DNA of 64,000 nucleotides from an uncultured Gammaproteobacteria bacterium (GCA_902556205.1 CACDVH010000007.1:1-64000), one strand, 5' to 3'; counted from the stretch's first letter, positions 29,615 to 38,797 are shown. The notes: generated from the sequence alone by a model not told the origin. Made by a program: numbers and translations.

Positions 29615-30789
29615 GGGCTTGATTTAATTCGACCCATCATAACGATCAGCGCAACTCCATTTAAACCCCATACAACGCTTAGAAGGTACATATTAAAGGT
29701 TAAACTTAAGAATTCTGCTAAGTAGCCTACCAGTGCCGGTCCAAATATAAAGCCAGAAAATCCAAGGGTAATTAAATTTGCAACTGTAAGATTGATTGGC
29801 TCATCTGTGACCCGAATAGCTAATCTAAATATTATGGCAATAAAGTTCGCAGTTCCAAAGCCAAAAAGGAGCATGCCAATAACAATTAGATAAAAATTTG
29901 AGGTGAGTATAGATACAAATAGAACGAACCCAGCAGCAATACTTAAGTAGCCGCCTACAAACTTTTCACTTAATTTTTTAATCATTTTTGATGCAATCAA
30001 CCTTGCAGATATTTCACCGATATTGAATGCAAATATGATTGCTCCTCCAAGGTATAAGGGAACAAGCAAGTCCTTGGTTAACCAAAGGGCGGACCAATCT
30101 AAAATAATCCCCATCGTTGCATAATTAAGCATCATTAAGATACCAAAGACAAGTATTGAGTTTTTAGGTAATTTAAATTTGGGTGTCTTTTCAAGATTTT
30201 CGAAAGATTTATCTAGGCCAAACTTATTAATCAAGAGCGCTCCTACTATCAAAGCAGTCCCTGTGATAGAGAATATTAAGATTGGACTGTCGACATACCT
30301 TATAGTGAAAAATGCACTAAAAGCACCAACGAGGGAGCCAAAACTGAATGCAGCATGATATAGAGGCGTGAGAACTCTTGATGTTTTACTCTCAATCATA
30401 GAAATTTGCGATTGAGATGATGGACTGAAAAGGCCAACAAAAAATCCAAATGGCATAAAAGCAATCAAAAACCACTGGTAGCTTGGAGCCAAGATGAGTA
30501 ATAATGGACAATAGGCTATACCCAATAGGCCAATTACAATAGAGTTCTTTGTGCCTATTCTAGGAACAATAAGCCTACCTGAAGTCTGATTACCAATTAG
30601 ATTTAAAAGCCCAAAAGCAAACAGCCCTATTCCAATTTCTGCCTCTGTAATTTGAAGTCTTTCAGCATTCCACGGAATATAAACAAAATATATACCAATC
30701 TGAAACAAAACAAGAAAAGCGCCTAAAAATGTAGCATATATACCTCTATCGTATGCCTTCGCCTCTTCTTTAGAAATTACTATTTCCAT
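29611..30789 (-). CDS. MFS transporter
   Basis: Major facilitator superfamily permease of 392 residues with about twelve hydrophobic helices. A short motif-A-like loop appears between helices 2 and 3 (GRLIVPRIGTKNS near 70-85). It resembles the YbjJ/FucP-like group of uncharacterised MFS proteins with no ligand I can name. It is the last gene of aceE-hopJ-MFS, four bases after the HopJ-type gene, and overlaps slyX convergently by four bases. Confidence 0.8.
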   Translation of the reverse strand: MEIVISKEEAKAYDRGIYATFLGAFLVLFQIGIYFVYIPWNAERLQITEAEIGIGLFAFGLLNLIGNQTSGRLIVPRIGTKNSIVIGLLGIAYCPLLLILAPSYQWFLIAFMPFGFFVGLFSPSSQSQISMIESKTSRVLTPLYHAAFSFGSLVGAFSAFFTIRYVDSPILIFSITGTALIVGALLINKFGLDKSFENLEKTPKFKLPKNSILVFGILMMLNYATMGIILDWSALWLTKDLLVPLYLGGAIIFAFNIGEISARLIASKMIKKLSEKFVGGYLSIAAGFVLFVSILTSNFYLIVIGMLLFGFGTANFIAIIFRLAIRVTDEPINLTVANLITLGFSGFIFGPALVGYLAEFLSLTFNMYLLSVVWGLNGVALIVMMGRIKSSP

Positions 30790-30793
30790 TTAA

Positions 30794-31138
30794 CTATGTT
30801 TTAATTTTTAAGGCATCGAAATCTAATAGAAGTCCTTCCCAACCCTGTTTCATGAAGCTTCTAATGTTTAAGTGTGAGCTATTATCTTCTGGACTGTGTA
30901 ATACTGACTGATAGTGCTCTGCAAAGCAATGAAGTGTCTCCAGCTCAGAAAGTGAATACATATGTCCAAAACAGAAAACTTTAGCAGAGCCCTGGTTTTC
31001 AAATTTTGAGTTAATAATTTCACCATTCTCAAAGGCGATATTTGAAAAATGATATTCGCTATCAATCAACTCAATAAAATCAGAAAATTTTACTAAGGAA
31101 CCAGATTTAACCTTGTTTAGATACTCTTCGGTATTCAT
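30794..31138 (-). CDS. HopJ-type III effector family protein
   Basis: Cytosolic protein of 114 residues matching the HopJ family. Family pattern seen: F-x-x-x-I-x-x-I-D-x-x-Y-x-x-x-x-x-A-F-E-N-G, then a C-F-G-H-M segment, the ETLHCFAEHYQSVLHSPEDN region, and NIRSFMKQGWEGL near the end. The family is named for a Pseudomonas syringae protein, but most members occur in free-living marine bacteria with no secretion system and their role is unknown. Here it lies five bases downstream of aceE, so a metabolic role is likelier than an effector role. Confidence 0.8.
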   Translation of the reverse strand: MNTEEYLNKVKSGSLVKFSDFIELIDSEYHFSNIAFENGEIINSKFENQGSAKVFCFGHMYSLSELETLHCFAEHYQSVLHSPEDNSSHLNIRSFMKQGWEGLLLDFDALKIKT

Positions 31139-31143
31139 TAATT

Positions 31144-33789
31144 TTAGGTATGCATTGGATTAGATTTACCAGAATCAATATTAAGTTTTTTTGCAGCCTT
31201 AGTTAATATTTTGGCATCCAAACTACCCTCATCTACTAGAGTGCTTAGAGTTGCATAGGTAATATAATCAGCGTTCACCTCAAAAAAGTATCTAAGCTCC
31301 TTGCGGGAGTCAGACCTTCCAAAACCATCTGTACCTAGTACCTCATATCGCATGGGAACATATTTTCGAATTTGTTCAGCGTAATTTTTCATGTAATCAG
31401 TTGCAGCAATGGCTGGACCCTTTGATTTGCTTAAACATTGAGTGACATAGGGAACTTTCTGAGTTTTACTATATAAGTTCTGACGATCAATATTCTGAGC
31501 CTCTCTTGTTACCTCATTAAAGCTTGTTACGCTCCAAACATTGGACATGACGCCCCAGTCTTTTTCAAGCATATCCGCAGCCTTCTCGACCTCACGAAGG
31601 ATTGCTCCACTACCAAGCAACTGGACTTGTATTTTAGATTTTCCAACTGTTTTTAGAGGATACATTCCCTTGATAATTCCTTCTTCAACACCCTTTGGCA
31701 TCTGTGGATGAGCATAATTCTCATTCATAAGAGTAATGTAATAGAAGATATTTTCCATCTTCTCATACATGCGATACATTCCATCTCTAATAATAACAGC
31801 CAGTTCATAGGCGTATGTAGGGTCATAAGAAACACAATTTGGTATCGTATTGGCAACAATCAATGAGTCGCCATCTTGGTGCTGAAGACCTTCACCAGCT
31901 AGTGTTGTTCTTCCTGCTGTGCCACCCATTAAAAAACCTTTTGCTTGCATATCACCCGCTGCCCATGCAAGATCTCCAACTCGTTGGAAGCCAAACTTAG
32001 AGTAATAGATATAAAAAGGAATCATGGTTACATTGTGCGATGCGTAAGCTGTCGCAGCTGCTATCCAATCTGAAATTGCTCCAGCTTCATTAATGCCCTC
32101 CTGTAAGACTTGGCCTTTGATATCCTCTTTGTACCACATCACCTTGTCAGAATCTTCTGGTTCATAAAGTTGGCCTGACGATGAGTAAATACCCATTTGC
32201 CTAAAAAGGCCTTCCATCCCAAAAGTTCTAGCCTCGTCAGGAACAATAGGCACAACTCTTGGACCAATTTCTTTATCTCTAATTAATAGAGATAAGAATC
32301 GAACGAAAGCCATAGTACTAGACATTTCTTTATCATCAGTCGACTTAAGAAGGGGTTCAAAAGTGTCTAACTGAGGAATATTAAACGACTCAAGCTTAAA
32401 GTTTCTCGTGGGAAGGTATCCTCCCAAAGCCTCTCTTCTTTCTCTCAAATAAGTTAATTCTTCACTATCCTCAGCCGGCTTGTAGAAATTTAACTCCTCA
32501 GCATCTTTTTTGGTAACAGGAATATCAAATCTCTGGGCTACTTTTACTAGCGCATCAACGCCTAATTTTTTTTGGCTATGGGTTGTATTTTTTCCCTCTC
32601 CAGCCTCACCCATTCCGTACCCCTTAACAGTCTTAGCTAGAATGACTGTAGGTTGGCCTTTATGCTCTTTAGCAGACTTATAGGCCTGGTAAACTTTATT
32701 TGGATCGTGTCCACCTCGAGTTAGGCCGAATATCTCATCGTCTGACATATGCTCAACAAGCTTCAGGGTTTCTGGATATTTTCCGAAAAAGTGTTTTCTT
32801 ACATAGGCCCCATCTTTTGCCTTGTAAGCCTGGTACTCACCATCAACCACCTCTTCCATTCTCTGCTTGAGAAGTCCAGATGTATCATTTGCGAGCAACT
32901 TATCCCATCCTCTTCCCCAAATAACTTTAATTACGTTCCAGCCTGCGCCTCTAAACATGCCTTCTAGCTCTTGGATAATTTTTCCATTTCCCCTTACGGG
33001 TCCGTCAAGGCGTTGAAGATTACAATTGATAACAAATATTAGGTTATCAAGTTTCTCTCTTCCAGCAAGAGATATGGCGCCAAGAGATTCAGGCTCATCA
33101 GTTTCGCCATCTCCCAAGTATGCCCATACAGTTCTCTTGTCAGTTTTAACAATATCGCGATGCTGCAAATACTTCATAAAGCGAGCTTGAAATATGGACA
33201 TGATTGGACCTAAACCCATTGAGACAGTTGGGAACTCCCAAAAATCTGGCATGAGCCATGGATGAGGGTAAGAAGAAAGACCCTCTTTGTTAGCCTCTTG
33301 TCTAAAGTTCAACATTTGATCTTCAGATATTCGCCCTTCAAGATAAGCTCGTGAGTATATTCCAGGAGCGATATGGCCTTGAAAAAATATGAGATCCGCA
33401 CCCTGATCTAAATCATTACCTCGATAAAAATGATTAAATCCAACTTCATACAAAGTCGCACTAGATGCAAATGAGGCTATATGGCCACCCAGCTCAGAAG
33501 AAACTTGATTTGCCTTTACCACCATAATCATCGCATTCCACCGGATGATTGATTTAATACGATGTTCAATTTTGTGCATCACAACTAACTCACTCTCCTT
33601 TTCAACTGGAATGGAGTTTAAATAGGCTGTATTGACACCCTGAGGCAGATCCATACCATCCTCATGCGCCATGTCCATAAGCTTTTGTAGAATGTATTTG
33701 GCTCTATCTTCCCCTCCAAAACGAGCAACCGATCTAAAGGCCTCTAACCATTCAATAGTTTCTTGGGGGTCAATATCTTTTTCAGACAT
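31144..33789 (-). CDS. aceE: Pyruvate dehydrogenase E1 component (homodimeric type)
   Basis: Thiamine-diphosphate-dependent decarboxylase of the pyruvate dehydrogenase complex, 881 residues, the single-chain gammaproteobacterial type. The TPP/Mg motif is GDGETDEPES near 230. The active-site His region GHIAPGIYSRAYLEG lies near 140 and the SKFGFQRVGDLAWAAGD region near 610. E2 (aceF) and E3 (lpd) are not next to it; instead it leads a HopJ-MFS operon. It is divergent from algC with 132 bases between. Confidence 0.96.
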   Translation of the reverse strand: MSEKDIDPQETIEWLEAFRSVARFGGEDRAKYILQKLMDMAHEDGMDLPQGVNTAYLNSIPVEKESELVVMHKIEHRIKSIIRWNAMIMVVKANQVSSELGGHIASFASSATLYEVGFNHFYRGNDLDQGADLIFFQGHIAPGIYSRAYLEGRISEDQMLNFRQEANKEGLSSYPHPWLMPDFWEFPTVSMGLGPIMSIFQARFMKYLQHRDIVKTDKRTVWAYLGDGETDEPESLGAISLAGREKLDNLIFVINCNLQRLDGPVRGNGKIIQELEGMFRGAGWNVIKVIWGRGWDKLLANDTSGLLKQRMEEVVDGEYQAYKAKDGAYVRKHFFGKYPETLKLVEHMSDDEIFGLTRGGHDPNKVYQAYKSAKEHKGQPTVILAKTVKGYGMGEAGEGKNTTHSQKKLGVDALVKVAQRFDIPVTKKDAEELNFYKPAEDSEELTYLRERREALGGYLPTRNFKLESFNIPQLDTFEPLLKSTDDKEMSSTMAFVRFLSLLIRDKEIGPRVVPIVPDEARTFGMEGLFRQMGIYSSSGQLYEPEDSDKVMWYKEDIKGQVLQEGINEAGAISDWIAAATAYASHNVTMIPFYIYYSKFGFQRVGDLAWAAGDMQAKGFLMGGTAGRTTLAGEGLQHQDGDSLIVANTIPNCVSYDPTYAYELAVIIRDGMYRMYEKMENIFYYITLMNENYAHPQMPKGVEEGIIKGMYPLKTVGKSKIQVQLLGSGAILREVEKAADMLEKDWGVMSNVWSVTSFNEVTREAQNIDRQNLYSKTQKVPYVTQCLSKSKGPAIAATDYMKNYAEQIRKYVPMRYEVLGTDGFGRSDSRKELRYFFEVNADYITYATLSTLVDEGSLDAKILTKAAKKLNIDSGKSNPMHT

Positions 33790-33921
33790 AAAATCTCATT
33801 TTTGTAAAAAATAGGATTGTTATTATCCCTTAAAAAAGTTAAAGATACCAAGCAGGTCGTGTTATATTTTTGAACTTTAGATGCTGTAAAATATCACGCT
33901 TCTAAATAAACAAAAAATTTC

Positions 33922-35295
33922 ATGAAAGTCCCAAGTTCAATCTTTAAAGCCTATGACATAAGAGGCATTGTAGAAACAGAATTAACACCCGAAATAGTAA
34001 AACTGATAGGCAGGGCTGTTGGCAGTGAATCCATTAAAAAAGGCGAAAGAGGAGTTGTGGTTGGAAGAGATGGTAGATTATCAGGTCCTGAACTGTCTGA
34101 GGCTTTAATTTCAGGCCTTATAGAGAGTGGTTGCCATGTTGTGAACATTGGTATGGTGCCCTCCCCAGTTGTTTATTTCGCAACTCATACAAAAGCAGCT
34201 TCATCAGGAGTCATGATTACAGGCTCACACAATCCAGCTGAATATAATGGCTTAAAGATTATGATTGCTGGGGAAACTTTATCTGCAGAAAGAATTCAAG
34301 ATTTGTACTCAAGAATTTTAGAGAGTGACTTCTCAAATGGTCACGGCACATCAACCTCTATTAACATTGATCAGGACTATATTGATACCATTAAATCAGA
34401 CATAAAATTAGAGAAAGAGATCAAGGTGGTGATCGATTGTGGAAATGGAGTTGCGGGCAGTATCGCACCCAAACTCTTCGAAGCCTTAGGAGTAAAAGTA
34501 TCTAAATTATTTTGTCTAGTTGATGGTAGGTTTCCTAATCATCATCCTGACCCCTCAAAGCCTGAAAACTTGGAGGATCTCATTCAAGAAGTTATTGAAA
34601 CCGATGCTGATTTAGGTCTTGCTTTTGATGGTGATGGTGACAGACTTGGAGTGGTAGATAATAACGGAAGGGTCATATGGGCTGATCACCAAATGATGCT
34701 TTATGCAATGGATGTACTTAGTCGAAATAAGGGTGCAAAAGTCATCTATGATGTCAAATGCACTTCTCTTCTCCCAAAGCTTATTTCTGAGAATGGTGGC
34801 AATCCGATCTTATCCAGAACTGGACATAGCTTTATCAAAAAGAAACTCAAAGAAACCAATGCTGAGCTCGCTGGCGAGATGTCAGGGCACATCTTTTTTA
34901 AGGAGCGATGGTATGGTTTCGATGATGCGCTATATACAGGTGCAAGACTGTTAGAGATTGTCTCAAAAAGTGACAAGACATGCTCGGAGATTTTCGATGA
35001 ATTGCCTGTCAATCTGAGCACACCAGAAATTAATATCAACTTTGAGAAGCATGGCCAGCAATATGAGGCAATGGAATCGTTATCAAATAATATAGATTTT
35101 CCTGATGCTAGTGTTAATACCATTGATGGCTTCAGAGTCGACTTTGACGATTGTTGGGGGCTCGTTAGACCATCGAACACAACGCCATGCCTGGTATTAC
35201 GCTTTGAGGGAAACAGTGAAACTGAACTCAACAAGATACAAGAAAGATTTAAAAAATGGCTTGAGGCAAGCGGTATTCCAGCAGAGAATTTATAG
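33922..35295 (+). CDS. algC: Phosphomannomutase/phosphoglucomutase
   Basis: Alpha-D-phosphohexomutase interconverting mannose- or glucose-1- and -6-phosphates for surface polysaccharides. It has 457 residues. Phosphoserine loop TGSHNPAEYNG near 104-114, metal loop DGDGDRLG near 237-244, sugar-specificity loop GEMSGHIFF near 321-329 and phosphate-binding RPSNTTP near 416. The opening FKAYDIRGIV and length fit the dual-specificity AlgC group. Monocistronic; dmdA follows behind its own promoter. Confidence 0.94.
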   Translation: MKVPSSIFKAYDIRGIVETELTPEIVKLIGRAVGSESIKKGERGVVVGRDGRLSGPELSEALISGLIESGCHVVNIGMVPSPVVYFATHTKAASSGVMITGSHNPAEYNGLKIMIAGETLSAERIQDLYSRILESDFSNGHGTSTSINIDQDYIDTIKSDIKLEKEIKVVIDCGNGVAGSIAPKLFEALGVKVSKLFCLVDGRFPNHHPDPSKPENLEDLIQEVIETDADLGLAFDGDGDRLGVVDNNGRVIWADHQMMLYAMDVLSRNKGAKVIYDVKCTSLLPKLISENGGNPILSRTGHSFIKKKLKETNAELAGEMSGHIFFKERWYGFDDALYTGARLLEIVSKSDKTCSEIFDELPVNLSTPEININFEKHGQQYEAMESLSNNIDFPDASVNTIDGFRVDFDDCWGLVRPSNTTPCLVLRFEGNSETELNKIQERFKKWLEASGIPAENL

Positions 35296-35323
35296 TTGGA
35301 AATTCTAAAAAAATAGGTATAAA
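35296..35323 (+). promoter_or_regulatory. Predicted sigma-70 promoter for dmdA
   Basis: TTGGAA (35296-35301) and TATAAA (35318-35323) with a 16-base spacer, starting immediately after the algC stop. Transcription would begin near 35330, leaving about 57 bases of leader. Confidence 0.5.
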
Positions 35324-35340
35324 ATACGAATTTTTTATCC

Positions 35341-35375
35341 TTGAACAAGTTTTACTCGTTCAGTTCATTTTTTTT
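35341..35375 (+). terminator. Weak hairpin with T-run in the dmdA leader
   Basis: TGAAC (35342-35346) and GTTCA (35358-35362) can pair, with a second GTTCA offset by five bases, and eight T (35368-35375) follow. The T-run is directly before the dmdA Shine-Dalgarno (GGAG). It could end algC transcripts or attenuate dmdA. The stem is short and AT-rich, so this is uncertain. Confidence 0.3.
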
Positions 35376-35386
35376 GGAGTTTGCAA

Positions 35387-36502
35387 ATGGAAGGACATGT
35401 CAACTTTACGCTATCAGATCGCTTAAGAAAGTCGCCCTATTATGAGTCTACTCTGAAAGCAGGCGCCAAAACTTTCACAATCTATAACCACATGATCATG
35501 CCCACTTCTTATGAGGGAGCTGAAGCGGATTACTGGAACCTAATGAATAATGTCACCATGTGGGATGTTGCTGCTGAACGCCAAGTTGAGATTACTGGAA
35601 GTGACGCCTACAGGTTTGTTGAATACATTACCTCAAGAGACCTTTCAAAGCTCCAGATTGGTCAAGGAAAATATGCTCTGATCACTGATGAAGATGGTGG
35701 AATCATCAATGATCCTATCATTTTAAGACTGGGTGAGAGTCATTTTTGGCTATCGATTGCAGACAGTGATGTGCTACTTTGGACCCGTGGCCTTGCCTGT
35801 GGACTTGGATGGGATGTTAATATTTGTGAGCCAGATGTCTCCCCCTTAGCAATTCAAGGCCCTAACCATTTACCTTTAATGATTGATTTATTTGGAGACT
35901 GGGTTAAAGATGTTAAGTACTTCTTTTTTAGAGAATACGAACTTGAAGGAATACCTCTAATTGTTCAAAAGTCAGGATGGAGCAAACAGGGAGGCTTTGA
36001 GCTCTATCTTCGTGACGGATCACAAGGTGAAAAGCTATGGGACATCGTTGCTGGTGCAGGAAAGAAATATGACATTAAGCCAGGAACCCCAAATAATATC
36101 GAAAGGGTTGAATCGGGACTATTCTCATGGGGAAATGATATGGATATCAATAGTAACCCGTTAGAGCTTCCATTAGGTAATTTTTGTCAACTGGATAAAG
36201 AGGCTGATTACTTAAGCAGGGAAGCTCTTCATAAGATACGCTCTGAAGGTGTTACCAAAAAACTTGTTGGACTGATTGTCGATGGTGATCCATTTGTTGG
36301 CGGTTGTGCCAGCCCATGGCAGGTCATGAGTGATAATCAAATGTGCGGCAAAGTTTCTAGTGCTGCTTACTCTCCAAGATTAAAAATTAATATGGCTATG
36401 GCGACAATAGATAGCGCTCATAATGCAATTGACTCCGAGGTCACTGTTGAAACGCCATGGGGTTTAAGATCTGCAAAAGTGACTTCGATTCCCTTTAATT
36501 AA
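35387..36502 (+). CDS. dmdA: Dimethylsulfoniopropionate demethylase (DmdA-like, GcvT family)
   Basis: Cytoplasmic tetrahydrofolate-dependent demethylase of the GcvT family, 371 residues, DmdA length (about 369 in SAR11). DmdA turns DMSP into methylmercaptopropionate, passing the methyl to folate. DmdA-type segments seen in order: YNHMIMPTS, WDVAAERQVEI, SRDLSK, DEDGGIINDP, WLSIADSDVLLW, KSGWSKQGGFE, GTPNNIERVESGL and SWGNDMD. These resemble the SAR11 protein more than glycine-cleavage T proteins. The start is ATG 35387 with GGAG eleven bases upstream. A paralogous GcvT-family methyltransferase is the alternative. dmdB/C/D are not in the window. Confidence 0.82.
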   Translation: MEGHVNFTLSDRLRKSPYYESTLKAGAKTFTIYNHMIMPTSYEGAEADYWNLMNNVTMWDVAAERQVEITGSDAYRFVEYITSRDLSKLQIGQGKYALITDEDGGIINDPIILRLGESHFWLSIADSDVLLWTRGLACGLGWDVNICEPDVSPLAIQGPNHLPLMIDLFGDWVKDVKYFFFREYELEGIPLIVQKSGWSKQGGFELYLRDGSQGEKLWDIVAGAGKKYDIKPGTPNNIERVESGLFSWGNDMDINSNPLELPLGNFCQLDKEADYLSREALHKIRSEGVTKKLVGLIVDGDPFVGGCASPWQVMSDNQMCGKVSSAAYSPRLKINMAMATIDSAHNAIDSEVTVETPWGLRSAKVTSIPFN

Positions 36503-36524
36503 TTTAGCAGGAAGAACTAAATTG

Positions 36525-36755
36525 ATGCGATTCGCTAAATATGAACAACACTTAAAGTGGTTCGCGCTATTCCTTGGTATCCTTAGCACCATAGCTATTA
36601 TCAATGACTTATATCCTTACACAATGTTTATTGGGCTCCCTTTTTGCTTAATATGGGTTTATTGTGCTTGGCTTCATACTGAAAAGCAATTGAAATGGAT
36701 TAATATAATCTTTACCGGGTTATATACATTCGGAATAGTTAATTACTATATCTAG
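36525..36755 (+). CDS. Small three-helix membrane protein
   Basis: Protein of 76 residues that I cannot assign. Three hydrophobic segments (about 11-27, 33-48 and 57-75) are joined by short loops, a layout like half-size SemiSWEET-type proteins, but the diagnostic PQ motif is missing. The ATG at 36525 is preceded by AGGAAG (36509-36514). It follows dmdA by 22 bases on the same strand and may be co-transcribed, which hints at transport or sensing near DMSP use, without proof. Confidence 0.6.
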   Translation: MRFAKYEQHLKWFALFLGILSTIAIINDLYPYTMFIGLPFCLIWVYCAWLHTEKQLKWINIIFTGLYTFGIVNYYI

Positions 36756-36778
36756 GACATAAACCAGCTTAAAGCAAT

Positions 36779-37489
36779 TTACTTGTTACCAAAGCTTGAG
36801 CAAACCTTTTGGGAGGTTGATATCAACTCCTCTAAAAAGCTTTCAATATTCTCGTCATTGAATCTACTAATAAGGCCTGACAGCGAAAGAACACCAATGA
36901 GTTCACTATCTCGACCTAAAACAGGAACTGAGATGCCAGCAATTTCAGGATCACGCTCTCCACGACTAATATAGTATCCTTGGTTCTGTATAACTATAGA
37001 TTGAGATGTTTTAGAGTTTACAAATGCTTCAAGAACCTTTCCAGAAGAGCCTAAATTAAGCGGAGTAATTTCTCCTTCATCAATATGATAGCGCATTCTT
37101 CTTTTAGAATTTTCGCAATAAAGAACTACACCTGAATTTCCACGCAAAACATGAAAAGCAGCTGTTTCTGTTGTTTTTTCAACAAGCTCAATCAACGCTG
37201 GACGAATTATTTTTCCCAACTGAAGATTATCTCGGTAAATTGAACCAGCTTTCCATAATGAAGACCCAAGATGAAAATTGCCATCATCATCTCGAGAAAG
37301 ATAGCCAAACTTTTCAAGTGAGGCACTAAGTCGAAGTATTGTAGCTTTATTTAGGCCTGTTCTTTGAGCAAGCTCTTTCAATGTAAGACCATTATCACCC
37401 ATATTAAAAGCTTCAAGAAGACTCAGCGCACGTTCTACGGACTCAACCCCACTTTTGATAGGTTTTATTTTTTCTGTCGATTTGGCCAT
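36779..37489 (-). CDS. IclR-family transcriptional regulator
   Basis: Regulator of 236 residues. An N-terminal winged helix (about 13-75: VERALSLLEAF, LTLKELAQRTGLNKATILRLSASLEKFGYL) is followed by the IclR ligand domain (about 90-230). It is divergent from the spermidine-type ABC/ureohydrolase operon at 37695, with a perfect GAAAC-N3-GTTTC dyad in between, so it probably controls that operon in response to its substrate or a breakdown product. It converges on the small membrane protein gene. Confidence 0.9.
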   Translation of the reverse strand: MAKSTEKIKPIKSGVESVERALSLLEAFNMGDNGLTLKELAQRTGLNKATILRLSASLEKFGYLSRDDDGNFHLGSSLWKAGSIYRDNLQLGKIIRPALIELVEKTTETAAFHVLRGNSGVVLYCENSKRRMRYHIDEGEITPLNLGSSGKVLEAFVNSKTSQSIVIQNQGYYISRGERDPEIAGISVPVLGRDSELIGVLSLSGLISRFNDENIESFLEELISTSQKVCSSFGNK

Positions 37490-37587
37490 TTAGATATTAT
37501 TTAATTAGGTGGAATATAAATATTTAATAACAAACTGAAGCATTTTTATTTTTTTTTCTTGACTTTTTATTAATTATACATGAAAAT

Positions 37588-37600
37588 GAAACGATGTTTC
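37588..37600. promoter_or_regulatory. Palindrome, probable IclR operator
   Basis: GAAAC-GAT-GTTTC is a perfect 5-3-5 inverted repeat midway between iclR (start 37489) and the binding-protein gene (start 37695). A TTGACT at 37559-37564 upstream may be the -35 of the plus-strand promoter; the palindrome would then overlap the transcript start. Predicted from position and symmetry only. Confidence 0.5.
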
Positions 37601-37694
37601 GTAGAGTGAAATTTATTTTATTTAAGTTTTTTAATATGAGACAATTTCCAAGTTAAATTTTTAGCCTGGATAACATAACTAAAGGAGATAACAA

Positions 37695-38753
37695 ATGAAA
37701 AAATATTCAAAAATAGTGTGTTTAGCGCTATCAATAGGAATGGTACTTGGTCTTAGTAATGTTGCTAAAGCTGATGGCCATTCTGTAATGTTTGCATCAT
37801 GGGGTGGCTCATTCCAAGATGCGCTTAGATCATCTATGCTAGCACCAGCTGCTGCAGATCTTGGCATTGAAGTTAAAGAAGATACAACAAATGGTATTCA
37901 AGATATTCGTGCTCAGATTTCTGCTAATGCCGTAGCTTGGGATGTAGCTGAAATGGAACTTTCTGCTTGTGAGACACTTTCAAGAGATGGAATGTTAGAG
38001 CCTATCGACTATAAAATGGTTGATGCTTCAGGAATTCCATCTGATTTAAGACAAGACAACTATATTGGTTTTATTAACTTCACAAAAGTTATCGCCTACA
38101 GAAAAGATCAGTTTGGTGATAATGGACCACAAAGCTGGGCAGATTTTTGGGATGTTGAAAAATTCCCAGGAAAGCGCGGTATGCATGGAAAAGTTAACTA
38201 CAACCTAGAGGCTGCTCTTATGGCTGATGGTGTAGATAAGAGTGAAATTTATAATGTTCTTTCAACCAAAGCTGGACAGGAACGTGCTTGGGCCAAGCTT
38301 GCTGAAATTGTTCCACATGTGACTGTATGGTATCGTGGAGGATCTCAATCAGCTCAAATTCTTCGCGATGGTGAAGTTGATGTAGTCCACATGGGGCATA
38401 ACCGTGTTGAGAGTGTTGCAAACTCTGGTGTAGATGTTGCTTACACATTCCAGGATGGTACGATGGATGTTGACTGCCTACTTGTACCAAAAGGTGCGCC
38501 AAATTATGACAATGCAATGCATTTAATAAATTCTGTTTTATCAGCGACATCTCAGGCTACATTAGCAAAGACGATGCCTCTTGGTCCTGTAAATAAGTAT
38601 GCATTTGATGCAGGAGTTCTAAGCATTGAGCAAGCAAAGAATGTTAATACTCATCCAGACAATTATGACAAGCAACTTTTAGTAGACCCAAATTTCTACA
38701 TTGGTCAACTCGATATACTAACAGAGCGCTTTGATACGCTTATCCAGCAATAG
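37695..38753 (+). CDS. Spermidine/putrescine-type ABC transporter binding protein
   Basis: Periplasmic solute-binding protein of the PotD (SBP_bac_8-like) class, 352 residues. The signal peptide covers about 1-26 (ending KA-DGHS). The mature protein opens VMFASWGGSFQDALRSS, a PotD-family mark, and keeps the hinge segment near FINFTKVIAYRKDQFG. Context with four ureohydrolases suggests a cationic guanidino compound or polyamine as ligand, but the binding residues cannot be judged by eye. A hairpin terminator follows, then the ATPase. AAAGGAG precedes the ATG. Confidence 0.88.
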   Translation: MKKYSKIVCLALSIGMVLGLSNVAKADGHSVMFASWGGSFQDALRSSMLAPAAADLGIEVKEDTTNGIQDIRAQISANAVAWDVAEMELSACETLSRDGMLEPIDYKMVDASGIPSDLRQDNYIGFINFTKVIAYRKDQFGDNGPQSWADFWDVEKFPGKRGMHGKVNYNLEAALMADGVDKSEIYNVLSTKAGQERAWAKLAEIVPHVTVWYRGGSQSAQILRDGEVDVVHMGHNRVESVANSGVDVAYTFQDGTMDVDCLLVPKGAPNYDNAMHLINSVLSATSQATLAKTMPLGPVNKYAFDAGVLSIEQAKNVNTHPDNYDKQLLVDPNFYIGQLDILTERFDTLIQQ

Positions 38754-38769
38754 AAAGGATAAAATGTGA

Positions 38770-38797
38770 GGGTGTAGTTATATAGCTACACCCTTTT
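38770..38797 (+). terminator. Terminator/attenuator after the binding-protein gene
   Basis: GGGTGTAG (38770-38777) and CTACACCC (38786-38793) form an eight-pair perfect stem with an eight-base loop, followed by TTTT and more AT. It sits 16 bases after the binding-protein stop, the same design as at 21037-21063 in the hydroxyproline transporter operon. Confidence 0.82.

Noticed and set aside
34746-35348. Open frame of 200 codons on the minus strand opposite algC
   Set aside because: It lies antisense to a clearly conserved enzyme, has no family resemblance, and is Ser/Lys-rich low-complexity typical of a shadow frame.
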